From assembly GCF_000687475.1 (NCBI RefSeq), contig NC_057321.1, positions 2,294,001 to 2,358,000 on the forward strand: a DNA stretch of 64,000 nucleotides. The letters run 5' to 3'. The first letter of the stretch is position 1, and the number at the start of each line of letters is the position of its first letter. The position numbers and the translations under genes were made by a program. Positions 33,416-43,447 of this stretch are shown here, one piece after another. Under the pieces are notes generated by a model. The model had not been told where the DNA came from, ran no database searches, and was given only the letters and a program-made list of their open reading frames with translations. The stretch is from Ustilaginoidea virens. Taxonomy: Eukaryota > Ascomycota > Sordariomycetes > Hypocreales > Clavicipitaceae.

Positions 33416-33928
33416 TCTTATGCGCCGTACTTGTCGCTTTTGCAGCAAATGACCGGAGGTCAGGGCCCGCAAGCCCAGGCCTCGCCGTCAGGGGGCCTTC
33501 ATGGTCAGCTGCTGGATAGCCAATATCAGTCTATTTTGGCTGCCATCAACCAACCAAGCCAGCCGGCACCGCAGCAGCAAACGCTCTCTCATCCCGGAGG
33601 CACCAACCCACTGCTTAGCCTTAACCCCAACGACGCGTCATACCAGCAGCTCCTGCTGCTGACGCAAATGGCGCAAGGCCAACAAGCCCAGGGCCAGCCT
33701 CCTGCACCACCCCCGCCTCCCCCGCCAGCCTCGCAATCCCACGATCGAGACGCCGACTGGGATCGCGCCGAGTCGAGAGACAGAGAGGGCAAAGACGGCC
33801 GCAAGAAGAAGGCAACCCTGGCGCCGCACAAGCCCGCCAACAAGGCCCTGATTGGAACTAAAGCCTGTACATTTTGGCAGCAGGGCAAATGCGCGCGCGG
33901 CGAGAAGTGTACATTTCGGCACGACTGA
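29333..33928 (+). CDS. PNUTS-like protein: TFIIS-N-like domain, RVxW motif, C-terminal CCCH finger (4 exons)
   Basis: Exons 29333-30566, 30635-30883, 30939-31036 and 31103-33928 join in frame to 1468 residues; introns are 68, 55 and 66 bp. Order: a Gln/His/Pro-rich disordered N-terminus; a basic KKRKRAAK patch; a conserved block around AVVWDAIGFVHIDQATARTS; a helical TFIIS-N/LW-like domain at about 610-715; a Lys/Ser-rich linker; KLRVSW at about 925 followed by acidic residues; poly-Gln; and a final C-x7-C-x5-C-x3-H finger (ACTFWQQGKCARGEKC). A TFIIS-N domain, an RVxF/W PP1-docking motif and a terminal CCCH finger are the layout of PNUTS (PPP1R10; fission yeast Ppn1), which anchors PP1 to the cleavage-polyadenylation and termination machinery. 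The name is inferred from layout, not alignment. The start at 29333 is the first ATG in frame. Confidence 0.8.
33370..33411 (+). repeat. CAG array encoding poly-Gln in the PNUTS-like gene
   Basis: About 14 CAG triplets in frame, between a charged helix and the Pro/Gln-rich region. Confidence 0.9.
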
Positions 33929-33979
33929 GGCCGGCCCTTTTCCTTCTTCTTTTTTTTCTTTTTCTAGTGTTTCCTTTTT

Positions 33980-34230
33980 TTTCCCCTGCGAGGGTGATTC
34001 AAGGGACATCGATAGGGTGAAGAGGAAATTCCTTTTTTCCCCCTTTTTATCGACTGGTTTTTTTTTTTTTTTGCCGCCCTGTGAGGGTGTGATTAAAAGG
34101 CCATCGATGGGGTGAAGTGGAATTTCATCCCCTGCCACCCGCCCATCTTTTTTTTTCTAATGTATCTTCTTTATTTCCCTCAAGGGGCGATTTAAATGGA
34201 CATTGAGAGGGTGAAGAGCAACTCGTACAC
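33980..34230. repeat. Three degenerate units of about 97 bp
   Basis: A phrase close to GAGGGTGATT, then a short A-rich piece, then ACATCGATAGGGTGAAG, occurs near 33987, 34083 and 34183, separated by T-rich spacers. Units differ at many sites, so the array is old. Confidence 0.7.
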
Positions 34231-34639
34231 TGAGCATCTGGCGTTTTGGCGGATGCTGCTTTCTTTCCTCCCGCCCTGCCCTTTTCATTGTTGTGGAAGC
34301 AATCACGACGTCTCATGTGCATCAACCGGTTGCATGCATTTGTCGGAAGACTCACATCGCTGCGGAACGGCATGGCATTCTTATCCTCGGAGCATCTGTA
34401 CAGTGGGAACGGGAACGGGAACGGGAATGGGTGAAGGGGGGAGACGGGGGCGACTGGTGGAACCGGGGGGGGATCGTGTACGCTAGCAACGCAGTCTCGG
34501 GGCTCGAGCCAGAGCCAAGCCTTTGATTTTTTTGTTTCTTCTTTTGCATCGTGTGGTTGGCGGTGCTCTGCGGAACAAGAGTGGCCGGGTCGTGGTGTCT
34601 CTTCTTACCGCCACGCTTTGTTGCGTCTTGCAGCCGACA

Positions 34640-34915
34640 CGCTTGCTTCACGCCCCTTTTCCCTGCTCGGTGATTCATCATGATGATACATGCCACTCTT
34701 GCTTTACACCCGTTTTGTCCCGCTCGGTGATTCGTCATGATCCACACATACCACCACTCTTGCTTCACGACCCTTTTCCCTCTCGGCGATAGATCATGAT
34801 CCATACATACCACCACTCTTGCTTTACACCCCTTTTATACCGCTCGGTGATTCATCATCCATACATACAACCACTCTTGCTTCACGCCCCTTTTATCCCG
34901 CTCGGCAGCCACGTG
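34640..34915. repeat. Minisatellite, five units of about 60 bp
   Basis: CCACTCTTGCTTCACGCCCC, a CCCGCTCGG phrase and a TGATTCATCATGATCC phrase recur five times with 57-62 bp spacing. It starts about 710 bp after the PNUTS-like stop and ends about 50 bp before the translin stop codon. Confidence 0.85.
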
Positions 34916-34963
34916 CTCGGCAGCCATGCCCCGCGATGCCCCTCACCCATACCTGCGCGCCGC

Positions 34964-36101
34964 TCACTCCCCAGCCCTCATGTCCGCGTCGTCGCCCCCC
35001 GCCGGCCGAGCCACCAGCCCCCGCAAGCTCAGATCGTACACCACGTCCTCGACCCTCTTGACGTCGTACTTGACCGCATCCGCGCGCCTCCGCAGCAGGT
35101 CGTTCTTCAAGTTGAGCAGCTGGAAGCCCGCAAACACGTCCTTGACGAACGCGCTAATCGTCATGGGCAGCTCAAAGTCGCCCAGGGTGACCGCGTTCGC
35201 CGCCAGCCGGGCCAGCTCGGGCGTCAGGTCCGCCAGCGCGAGCAGATACTCCTCGACGGCGAAGTGAAAGGCGTCGCGGTCCTTGAGGTTCGTCGGCACT
35301 TTTTGCAATCGCGCCCAAAAAAGTGAAATAAAAAAAAGAGCGTCAAGTGGTCAAGGGTCAGCAGAGCCGGGGGGGACAACCAGGCGGACGGGCGAAAAGC
35401 GGGGAAGCGCGCACCGGAGAAGATGGCCCCGACTTGCTCGAGGGTGAGCAGCCTGCCGAGCTGGGCGTCGCCGTGGGCGCCGAAGCCGCCTAGCCAGGCG
35501 CAGAGGAGGGTTGTCGCCATGGCGCTTTGCACGCTGCGCGCCCACTTGCCGTTGTACCTGGGACGATTTTTTGTCAGGACCCGTCGTGCTGCCGCGTTTT
35601 TCTGCTTCGGTCGTCTGTTCGTTCGACGCATGGCTTTATTTCATTGGTTTTCGCGTTGCTCTCGCGAGTTGGGGGGGGCACCCGTCGACCAGACCGGACC
35701 GGACCGGACCGGAGACCAGACTGACTTGTAGTACGGGTGCGCGGAAGCCACGCTGCTGAGCTGCCCTACAGCGACGACTTGCTCCGCGACCGCCTGCTCG
35801 ACCTGCTGCACCAAGGACGGATCTGCACCGCGGGCAATGTCAGCATTCGAGCGCTTCGGGAAGAGGACCGTCATGGAGCCCTTGCGAGCCGCCCGGGGGG
35901 TTGTGTGTCCAAGGAGGCGGGCGTACAGCGGGGGCGCGGGGTCGAGTGCACGCGCGCCAGGAGGCCCTGCGCCGTGGCGACGGCCCGGTCGAGCTTCTGC
36001 ACCGTCTGCGCGAGCGACTCGCGCACCTGGGCCTCCTGCTCGATCTGGGCGTCGAGGTGGGCGAAGACGGAGGGGTCGATGAGCGACGAGGGCGCGGACA
36101 T
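34964..36101 (-). CDS. Translin (4 exons)
   Basis: Exons 36101-35927, 35822-35726, 35557-35415 and 35298-34964 join in frame to 249 residues. Introns are 104, 168 and 116 bp, with CTGAC branches in the first two. Translin is an all-helical protein that forms octamers and, with TRAX, the C3PO nuclease, binding RNA and single-stranded DNA. Family hallmarks are AHLDAQIEQEAQVRESL at the N-terminus, RVHSTP, SSVASAHPYYKYNGKW, ATTLLCAWLGGFG, TNLKDRDAFHFAVEEYLLAL, the RNA-binding-side AFVKDVFAGFQLLNLKNDLL and the final KRVEDVVYDLSLRGLV. Length is close to the usual 220-240. The acceptor of intron 3 is AAG, and its upstream DNA is T-rich on the gene strand. Some ascomycetes lack translin, so its presence is mildly informative. 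No TRAX gene is in the window. Confidence 0.92.
35690..35716. repeat. ACCGG pentamer array in translin intron 2
   Basis: Five tandem GACCG/GACCA-type pentamers lie just inside the donor of intron 2, a GGTCC run on the gene strand. Confidence 0.8.
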
Positions 36102-36179
36102 GGCGGGAGGAGGAGGACGTTGGCGGGGGTTGAAGGGAACAAGACAAGGGATTGTACTCCGTAGTGAAGCTTGGACAAG

Positions 36180-36250
36180 ATGGATAGATGATGGATGGAT
36201 GGATGGGATGGATGAGATGGATGGATGGATGGCTGGATGAGATGGATGCA
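36180..36250. repeat. GATG tetramer array in the translin promoter region
   Basis: About 17 GATG units with GGATG/GAGATG interruptions. Confidence 0.85.
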
Positions 36251-36325
36251 ACGGGTTTCAAGTAAATGTTCCGACGCGGAAACTAACCATCGAGGTCGTG
36301 TTGCGGGACCGTGGGCCCCACGTCC

Positions 36326-36362
36326 GCACCGGCCAATCAGCACCGGCCAATCAGCACCAGCC
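36326..36362. promoter_or_regulatory. Duplicated CCAAT element
   Basis: ACCGGCCAATCAGC occurs twice in tandem, 14 bp apart, about 225-260 bp upstream of the translin ATG. CCAAT boxes are bound by the fungal HapB/C/E complex. Whether these act on translin is inferred from position. Confidence 0.45.
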
Positions 36363-36967
36363 GTTGCGGGCCAAACAACCGACGGCGTTTGCCAGCGAAC
36401 GGACAGACCACTGCGGAAAAAACATGAACCCCCTCCGGACGCGGTGTCCTACGTACCAGACACGACGTGTGTGGACTGGGGGACCCCGCCTGCCGATGAG
36501 AGGAGTCAAGCCCACGGGGCCTTTTCCCTTTTTACACTGAAAACAAAATGCTACGCTTGGTCGGAGCCAAAAGGCATCGATCGCATCGGCAAGAGGCTGC
36601 GGGGAGTGGGGGCTGGTCAACTGGTCGTAGTGGTTGATGATTTTGGGTTCGGGCGGTGAGCGGGGTGGGCGGCAGAACGGTGGGTCCCAGCCTGCTGCTG
36701 GTGGGGTGCGGACGGATCAGCTGCGATCAGCTGGCGAGAACCTGCATCAGCAATCTTGACCACCATCTACCGCCGACAACGACTCAACAGGGCGAACCCA
36801 AGACTTGAGGCCACAGACAACATGGAATGCGTGTTTACTGCGCACAAACGCTACGCTGCCGAGCCCACGTGTCCTCCCATCCAAGACGCTGCAATACCTG
36901 TCCAGACCATCCCGTCCCGAATCAACATGCCCAACGCATAACCCGACACGGACAAGGCGCCCTCTCC

Positions 36968-37310
36968 CTACTCGCTGCCAGGCGCGACGCAAAAGAACTT
37001 CTGGCTCGGCGCAAAGATGGTGCAGCACTGGGCTTGGCCCTTTCCGTCGCAGCTCTTCTTGAAACTCTGGATATCCGCGGCCGATGTAGCTGCGTCTACC
37101 CGTTAGCCTCAAGGACACACGCACACGACGGGTTGCAGAGGGTTCGCGCAACCAACACGTCTGGCAGGAGAGAAATCCGCCGTTGGCGGTCGAGCAGCAC
37201 TGCGGGCTGCTGTAGATGAATGACTGGCAGACGCCGTCGCGGGCCCGGACGGCAGGAGCTGCCATGGCAAGGCCAGACAGGATGCTGAGAGCAGCGGCGC
37301 AGGTCTTCAT
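36968..37310 (-). CDS. Class II hydrophobin-like secreted protein (2 exons)
   Basis: Exons 37310-37157 and 37089-36968 join across a 67-bp intron (CTAAC branch, CAG acceptor) to 91 residues. The N-terminus MKTCAAALSILSGLAMAAPA is a signal peptide, probably cut after Ala. The mature part has the eight-Cys hydrophobin pattern. C1-x9-CC (VCQSFIYSSPQCC) and CC-x10-C at the end (CCTIFAPSQKFFC) match class II exactly; the middle spacings, CC-x9-C, C-x15-C and C-x7-CC, are each one or two residues short of the usual 11, 16 and 8. Such proteins self-assemble at air-water interfaces on spores and hyphae. The donor is GTTGGT, a weak match to consensus, so the residues around the splice are the least certain part. 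Confidence 0.8.
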
Positions 37311-38835
37311 CTCGACGGAGGGGGGGTGTTGTTGGGAGAGAGAAAAAGAGGCTCGGCAAGGCTTTTATTCTTCCAGATGAGGATTGTTGAGCGGATGGAC
37401 TCGAAAGCCATCGACCGGTGCGAGATTCAGCGAGGCTTTTATAATCCGGCACGTCGTCTGCGGGGCCTGGCTCGGGAAGACGAAGCTGCACCGCACCTTG
37501 TTGGAGCCATGAGAGCTCCGTCAAGAGGGGCTCAACTTGTTTCCGCGCATTTCTTGGGCAGAAGGTTATGCGTGCATGCCCAGCCGGAGAAATGGTGCCT
37601 CGTTTTGAAACCTGGCCAGCAGTGCCGTTGCCTCTATTCGTAAAGGGCCGGCGCCGCCAAGCTAGTTTCACGGCTGTGACGAGTATGCGGGTTGTGCAGC
37701 TGGCGCGGGCGCCAGGCAGTCGACCTCCTTGGCTGGCTTCACCTTTCAGGCCTCTGCAACACGGATGGGCAAGGAGCGACGGTGCTTGGTGCTTGCTATG
37801 TTGTCATCATTGTAGCGGCAGCTTCAAACGCCGACTCCGCGATGGCGCCGAGAGCAGCAGTCCACCGCCTTGGATACGAGCGCTTCTCCTCTGCAGAGAG
37901 AACTGTGGCGCCCATCGCCAAAGATGATGAGAGTGCCAGGAGAGGTTTGCCGCGCCGACGAGGCTGGCGAGTTGGCTCAGCCGTGTTGCTGGCAATTTCT
38001 TTGAGACGCGCTTTCGCTGGTGCCAACTGCCGATCGTCTGCTCCCTAGGCTGGACAGGGTCCATGTCGGCATTCACTAGCGCCATCCATGAGCTGCTGCG
38101 CGGGTCGAGCCGGATTCGCGGAGATTCTCGTGCCATGTGCGAACTGCCGCCGTGAGCCCCTGCGCAAAGCAACCCGATGCCCAGGGGTAGCAGGAGCAGG
38201 GATCGACCGAACGGACCAGTTCGGGAACGATAGCGACGGGGTTTCTTTGCTGCCGGTGAACTCGGAAGCCAAGTGTGCAGTGGTGCCTTGGATTCCTTTG
38301 AACTTGGTAGACATGCAACGGTGCCTTTACTGCCGTTGAATCCGGAGCGTGTATGCAGTGATGCCTTTGATACCTTTGACCTTGGTAGACATGTAACGGC
38401 GCCTTTTCTACCGGTAAATTCGTTAGACATTGCGCTGTTTTCTGCCGTGTTTCACACATCTGCCGTTTCGCTGTCCACCATGCATCATCCCTTGCAGAGC
38501 CAACAGCCTCCACATTCAGCACCAGAGATGCCGCAGGAGCAAGGCACAGCTAGCTACCTGGAACTGGACCCGGGCTGGCTTCAAACCAAAACTCAATATA
38601 AGACACACGTCATCATCAAATGCACGCTGGAGTGAACATCAGCGTGTTTTCCCCACTTGCGATCCACGGGCGGCGCCCCAGTCTGCATGCAACTCTAACC
38701 AATCTCATCTCGAGCCCGCTCCGTGCGCGAGTCGGTGGTCCATCATGCCGCCAACCCTGACAAGGGTTGCCGTCCTCCACCGATTCCGCAGCGTAATCAG
38801 ATGGTGTCAGGAAGCAGGGAGAGAAAGCGGTATCT
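37311..38835. other. Last gene-compartment stretch, no supported gene
   Basis: The left end should be the hydrophobin promoter. No frame is convincing. A 78-bp unit holding GGTAGACATG and ACGG(T/C)GCC phrases occurs twice (about 38303 and 38381). GC content stays high up to the LTR at 38836. Confidence 0.6.
38303..38440. repeat. Two degenerate units of 78 bp
   Basis: ACTTGGTAGACATG followed by a CGCCTTT-type phrase and CTACCGGT-like DNA occurs at 38303 and 38381, with several substitutions between copies. Confidence 0.6.
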
Positions 38836-39002
38836 TGTAAAGGGTTGACCTGACCTGTCTCAACAGTACTCAGGTCACCAGCTATTTATAGTGGGCACGG
38901 GGGTAACCCTAAGGGGCTACTGTTCCCTCGGTTACATGTGCTACATTTGTATCCGGATATTCCCGATATATATGATGATCCACCGGTATCCCCGCCGATA
39001 CA
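38836..39002 (-). repeat. LTR of Copia element A (167 bp)
   Basis: Bounded by TGTA at 38836 and TACA at 39002, a perfect four-base inverted end. On the minus strand it directly follows a polypurine tract (CCTAGGGGGG), as expected of a 3' LTR. It is the first base of the AT-rich compartment. Confidence 0.75.
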
Positions 39003-42000
39003 CCCCCCTAGGATATGCTTTATCGAGCATATCCTGCTATATAGCTAATTCCTATAGAAAATAAGATAGTAAATAGAACTATAGAAGTTATTATACTGTA
39101 GCAAGAAGAGCGGTGGAGGCGCTATTATTAAAAATAACCCTTAGGGGTAAAAATGCCCCTATTCGCATATATCGTTGTGAGGAATGTAAAAGATAATAGA
39201 AAATAATAATAAACCACAAAATTCAGGTCCGCATAGGAAAATATATGCGGCTGCTGAAACGTATTTCTTAATCTATTTAATAAGCATCCTTATTATAAGG
39301 CATTTCCTTAATATTATAACGAATATTGTAAGATTGCCTAGTATCGCGGGAGCCTTTTAATACTATTAGCCCTAGCTAACGGCGGAAGGTTTTGAATTTC
39401 TAGCCTATTAGGGGCTTGGTAAAACTATTAGCGATTATATTACCTATAGAAACCTATATAATATCAATAGAGCCTTTCTGGATTTCCTACTGTAATTAGT
39501 GATAATGAATATTAATATGATAGAACTGGGTTACGAGTTTGAAAAACTCTTCTTTTAATAGGCGAATAGTCTAGATATTATCGCACTAAATAGTAGGGAT
39601 ATCCTATACCAAATGAAGCCTAACTTCCTTATAGAGCCTGCGGAACGCAATAACCTCTTTCGCGGTATATGAAATCGCTAGTAATTTAGCCTCTGTAGAT
39701 GATATTGTTACTATATCCTATTAACCAGCTTTATATACAATCGGGCTACTAAATAGCTTAATTATGTATCCTTATGAGTTGCATCGGGATGTAATATTAT
39801 TAGCAAAGGATGCATCTAAATATGCCTGTATTTCCGGGTTATCGGCATTAAATTTAATAGTAGTATTCTTCCACGTATAGCTATAGTTAAGGGCCTTTCT
39901 TACCGCGCGCAAATGGTCTAGACTAGGATTTTAAAGGAAGCGGGAAAGCTGCGATCCAATATAGCCTAGTTTAGGCCTAGTAATTATAATCGGATATACT
40001 AATGATCCTACTATTGACTGGTATCGCTGGGTATTATTAGGTTTAGCCGTTCTATTATACTTCTTAAGTCTTGCGGCGTTTAATAGGTGCTTAGGGGGTT
40101 CCTTTCCGTTAAAAGAGGTAAGGTTATATTTAATCGCGAGCTTATTAAAGTATGCCCTCTAGGTAAGCTATAGCTTCCCTTCTATATGGTCGCGAATAAC
40201 CTTAATAGCTAGGAACTAATATAGCTTGCTGAGGTTTTTAATCTTAAAAGCGCCTATTAGCGCAGTATGAAATAATTTAAATGCCTCTGCCTATAATTTA
40301 TAATATAGGATGATTAGGTTATCTACGTAGAAGAATACGATAAAGGTATCGTTAATAAAGATATAGGGGTCCTCGCAGACCTATATAAAGCCCCTTTCTA
40401 TTAGGAATCGTAATAGCTCTTTAAACTATAATAATAGCGACCTTTAAAGCCTATAGAGGGCATATAATAGCTTAATATACGAATAACTATCGTAAAATCC
40501 ATTAGGCTGTTTATAATAGATAGTCTTATTAAATAGCGTATTTAGGAAGGCTATAATAAAGTCGTATTAGTGTATATCTAGGTCAAAGTAATACGTTAGG
40601 GCTATTAAGAGGCGAAAAGTATATACTGCGAGCGCAGCAGCCTAAGTATTATAAAGGTCGAAAGGTTATTAATTACTATGAATATATAATCGGGCCTTAT
40701 AACCGGTAAGGAAGCTATTTTAGTCTTATTTGTAGGCGAATACCCATTTTAGGTCTAATGGCTTAATCTTAGGGTCTATAGATGAATTATTCTAATAAAT
40801 AATATACCTAATCTCCTTATTGGTGACTTTACTATATTCTTCCTTGGCGGTAGTAATAAATTCCTTGCGCTTAGGATGCTTTTAAAGCTCTTTTTATATC
40901 GCTGGCTCTTTAGGCATATTTGTGATATAAGGGGCTTCTATTATAGCTAACGGCTTTATTATAGCTGCCGTAAAGACCTTATAATCCTTCCTTTTAATAT
41001 TATCAACCCTAATATAGAATATATTATCGAGGGGAGGTATTAGCTTAGTTTAATCATCTAGCTTATACGAAAATAGCGGTAATAGAAGTAATGCTTAAGC
41101 GATCGACTCTTTGGGGTAATCTATAACCTTTAAGTTAATAGCGGTAGGTTAAGGGGTATTATTAATAGCTTTAATTGTATTAATTAGCATAATACCCTAA
41201 TCGATAGCCTTATCTATATCCTATTTAGGGGTAATTTTATTAGTAAAGGGGTTCTTAATTAGATTCCCTAACATAATAAGCTTAAAGTTATTAACGATAG
41301 GGGTTTCCTTAATATTATTGATGAAGGTATTAAGGTCCTCCCTCTATTTAGCTAGTATCGGCAACTAATCCTTATCCTTATAGAAGATCGTCTTATTAAA
41401 TATAATATAGCTCGAGTTAAACTAATAGCTTCTCTTTAATAAAGGTACCTAAATCAGGTATTAGGTAGTAGAGATATATCCTACTAAATAGCCGATATAA
41501 GCCCTCTAATTAAGCTTTAGACCGGTATGTAATATCCTATCCCTTATTATTACGTAGGCCTTATATCTATAAGCGTAAAGGTGGTGAATTTAAGGGTATA
41601 TATCTTCCGGTAGATATCTTTAGGCAGGCCGATTCTATTAAAGCTAAAGTTAAAGGATTTAGAATAGTAATTTCTAACTATTGTAAGGTCTTCTTGACTT
41701 CCTAAGCATACGATTTAATAGGTAAACTACTACTTCTGCTATAATAGGCTATAATTCCTTAGGAAATCCTATTTAAATGCTTAAAAGCGATATCTTCGTC
41801 TTTAATACCCCCCTAGAATGTTTAGTATAACCATTTTGATATTAGTAACTAGGGCTTAATAACCGAAGCATAATGCCTTTCTGCTTAACTTCTTCCCGAT
41901 TTTATAATATCTAGAGCGCTATTTTGTTATTAGAGATAACTATTGCGATTTTTATATTATATAGGCGTAGAACCTAATGCTTGAAGGTTAGCTAATAACC

Positions 42001-43205
42001 CGGAAGGTCTAATTTCCTAGGTATTATGAATATTAACTTTATTCCTGTGAATCGGCAGGTGAATAACGCGATATATTTATTATTATTGAAAGTAGGTGAT
42101 TATACAAAAAGGTTAAAAGATACGACCTTAAAGGGTTCCTAAGGCATTAATGCCTCTTGTGGGCATCGTGAAATCTACTGTGTAATTTTTATACTGCTAT
42201 AAACCTTATAATCCGGTTTTGCCTGCTTAGGAGGTATATTTAATATATCCTTAAAGATGTAATCTATTAGATCCCTTCCTAGGTGCCTAAATCGGGCATA
42301 CTATATAGTATAAGGTGTTTTTATTAAAATCTTCAGCTAGTAACTATCTCTTTAAGCTAAATAGGTATATTAAGGCTTTTCTTCTCTGAAATTCTAAGCC
42401 CTTATAAGAAATTCGTTTATAGGTATATTATTTCCGCTTACCTAATATAGAATGTAAGGTTTCTCTTTAATTCGGTAGATCTAAAAGATATTTTTTTATA
42501 TTCTTCCTTTCCTAAGGTAAATTCTATCCGTCTTAATATTCTAATATAATCCTTTCTTTTTTATTAATAATTTAGAAAGAATATTAACGAATATCCTTAG
42601 AATGTATAGAATATTAGCAAAGGTAATAATTTATTTATCTTCTAGCACGATTTGAACGGTTTTAATACCTTAGACCCTAATAGTGCTTAATACACCTCGA
42701 ATGTACTAATCGATAGCCTTATTAATATATAAAAACTACTTTTCGTCGTTAAATATATATGCCGTTATATTAGTATCTACGATAATATACTCCTATAAAG
42801 CGGGAGACTTATTAGAAAAGGACTTAATAGAAATACCCTCTGCGGTAAAGGCCTGCTTCTCCTTTTTTTTTTTTCGATTTAGTTAAGTTATTTTTATTAT
42901 TATTATCGTCGTTATTATATATATCTTAGAAGGCTTTAAATGCAGCTTATATTTCTTTACTTTCCTACTTTATCTTTACTATCGCGGCCTTTTTGGTTTC
43001 CTTCTAAATCCTTAAGTGGAATTTATTAGGCGCTAAAGAAAGAATAAAAGCCTAATAGCTTTTATAATACGGTCCCTTCTTTTTGATATATAGTTGCTTA
43101 TAGTATTTATAGGGTATTAATTCTGACGATGGTTCTTTTAAAGCTAAAGCTAAAGCTATACTGGTAATATTCCTAGGGGCGGTAGCAGCCTTTAATAAAG
43201 GCTTT
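38836..43205 (-). mobile_element. Copia-type LTR retrotransposon A, RIP-degraded, 5' LTR missing
   Basis: Reading the minus strand through many TAA/TAG stops gives the Copia order. Gag is at about 43200-42850 and the protease at about 42790-42730, with its active-site triplet altered to Asp-Thr-Asn. A pre-integrase RFRHLGRDLIDYIF is near 42270 and integrase is at about 42100-41600 (LRLLSPSYQYQNG). Reverse transcriptase at about 40800-40000 includes VFFYVDNLIIL, and RNase H at about 39980-39400 includes QAYLDASFANNIT. Nearly all stops fit CAG/CAA/TGG to TAG/TAA transitions, the RIP pattern. The 5' end stops where Gypsy element B begins, so no 5' LTR is visible. The element is inactive. Confidence 0.8.
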
Positions 43206-43447
43206 TGTCACGGGCTCGGGCTACGCCCGCGCCACAATGTGGCTAGGACTCGGGCTGCGCCTGCGACTAGCCTAAGGAGTATCGGCACGGGGTCACAAGG
43301 GCTCGCTAAGGACTCGGCCCATACTACGTACGGGCATAAATAGACTACTTAGAGGCCCCTATTCGGGTCCTCTTCCTTTCCTCCTTAGTCTATTTAATAT
43401 ATTTATTTGACGCCTATTCGCAATAGCCCTAGGGCCAGTCCTTTACA
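43206..43447 (+). repeat. Probable LTR of Gypsy element B (242 bp)
   Basis: Starts TGTCACGGGCTCGGG and ends CCTTTACA, giving TGT..ACA ends, then runs into the gag region. Its first 120 bp are GC-rich, unlike the body. A matching second LTR was not found, so the boundaries are less certain than for the Copia elements. Confidence 0.55.

Larger units (their letters stand above)
33929..34963. other. Convergent 3' intergenic region made of two minisatellite families
   Basis: It lies between the stop of the PNUTS-like gene and the stop of translin. Almost all of it is repeat or T-rich DNA (see the two repeat entries); no gene is supported. Confidence 0.7.
36102..36967. other. Region between translin start and hydrophobin stop
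   Basis: It contains a GATG tetramer array (about 36180-36250) some 80-150 bp upstream of the translin ATG, two copies of a CACCGGCCAATCAG phrase near 36326-36356 with a CCAAT box in each, and otherwise no supported gene. Confidence 0.6.

Noticed and set aside
19431..37310. A secondary-metabolite or other functional gene cluster
   Set aside because: The recognised genes belong to unrelated housekeeping processes and no synthase, transporter or pathway regulator is present.
43206..43447. GC-rich block as a captured host gene
   Set aside because: It has TGT..ACA ends and leads into the gag of the Gypsy element, so an LTR explains it better.
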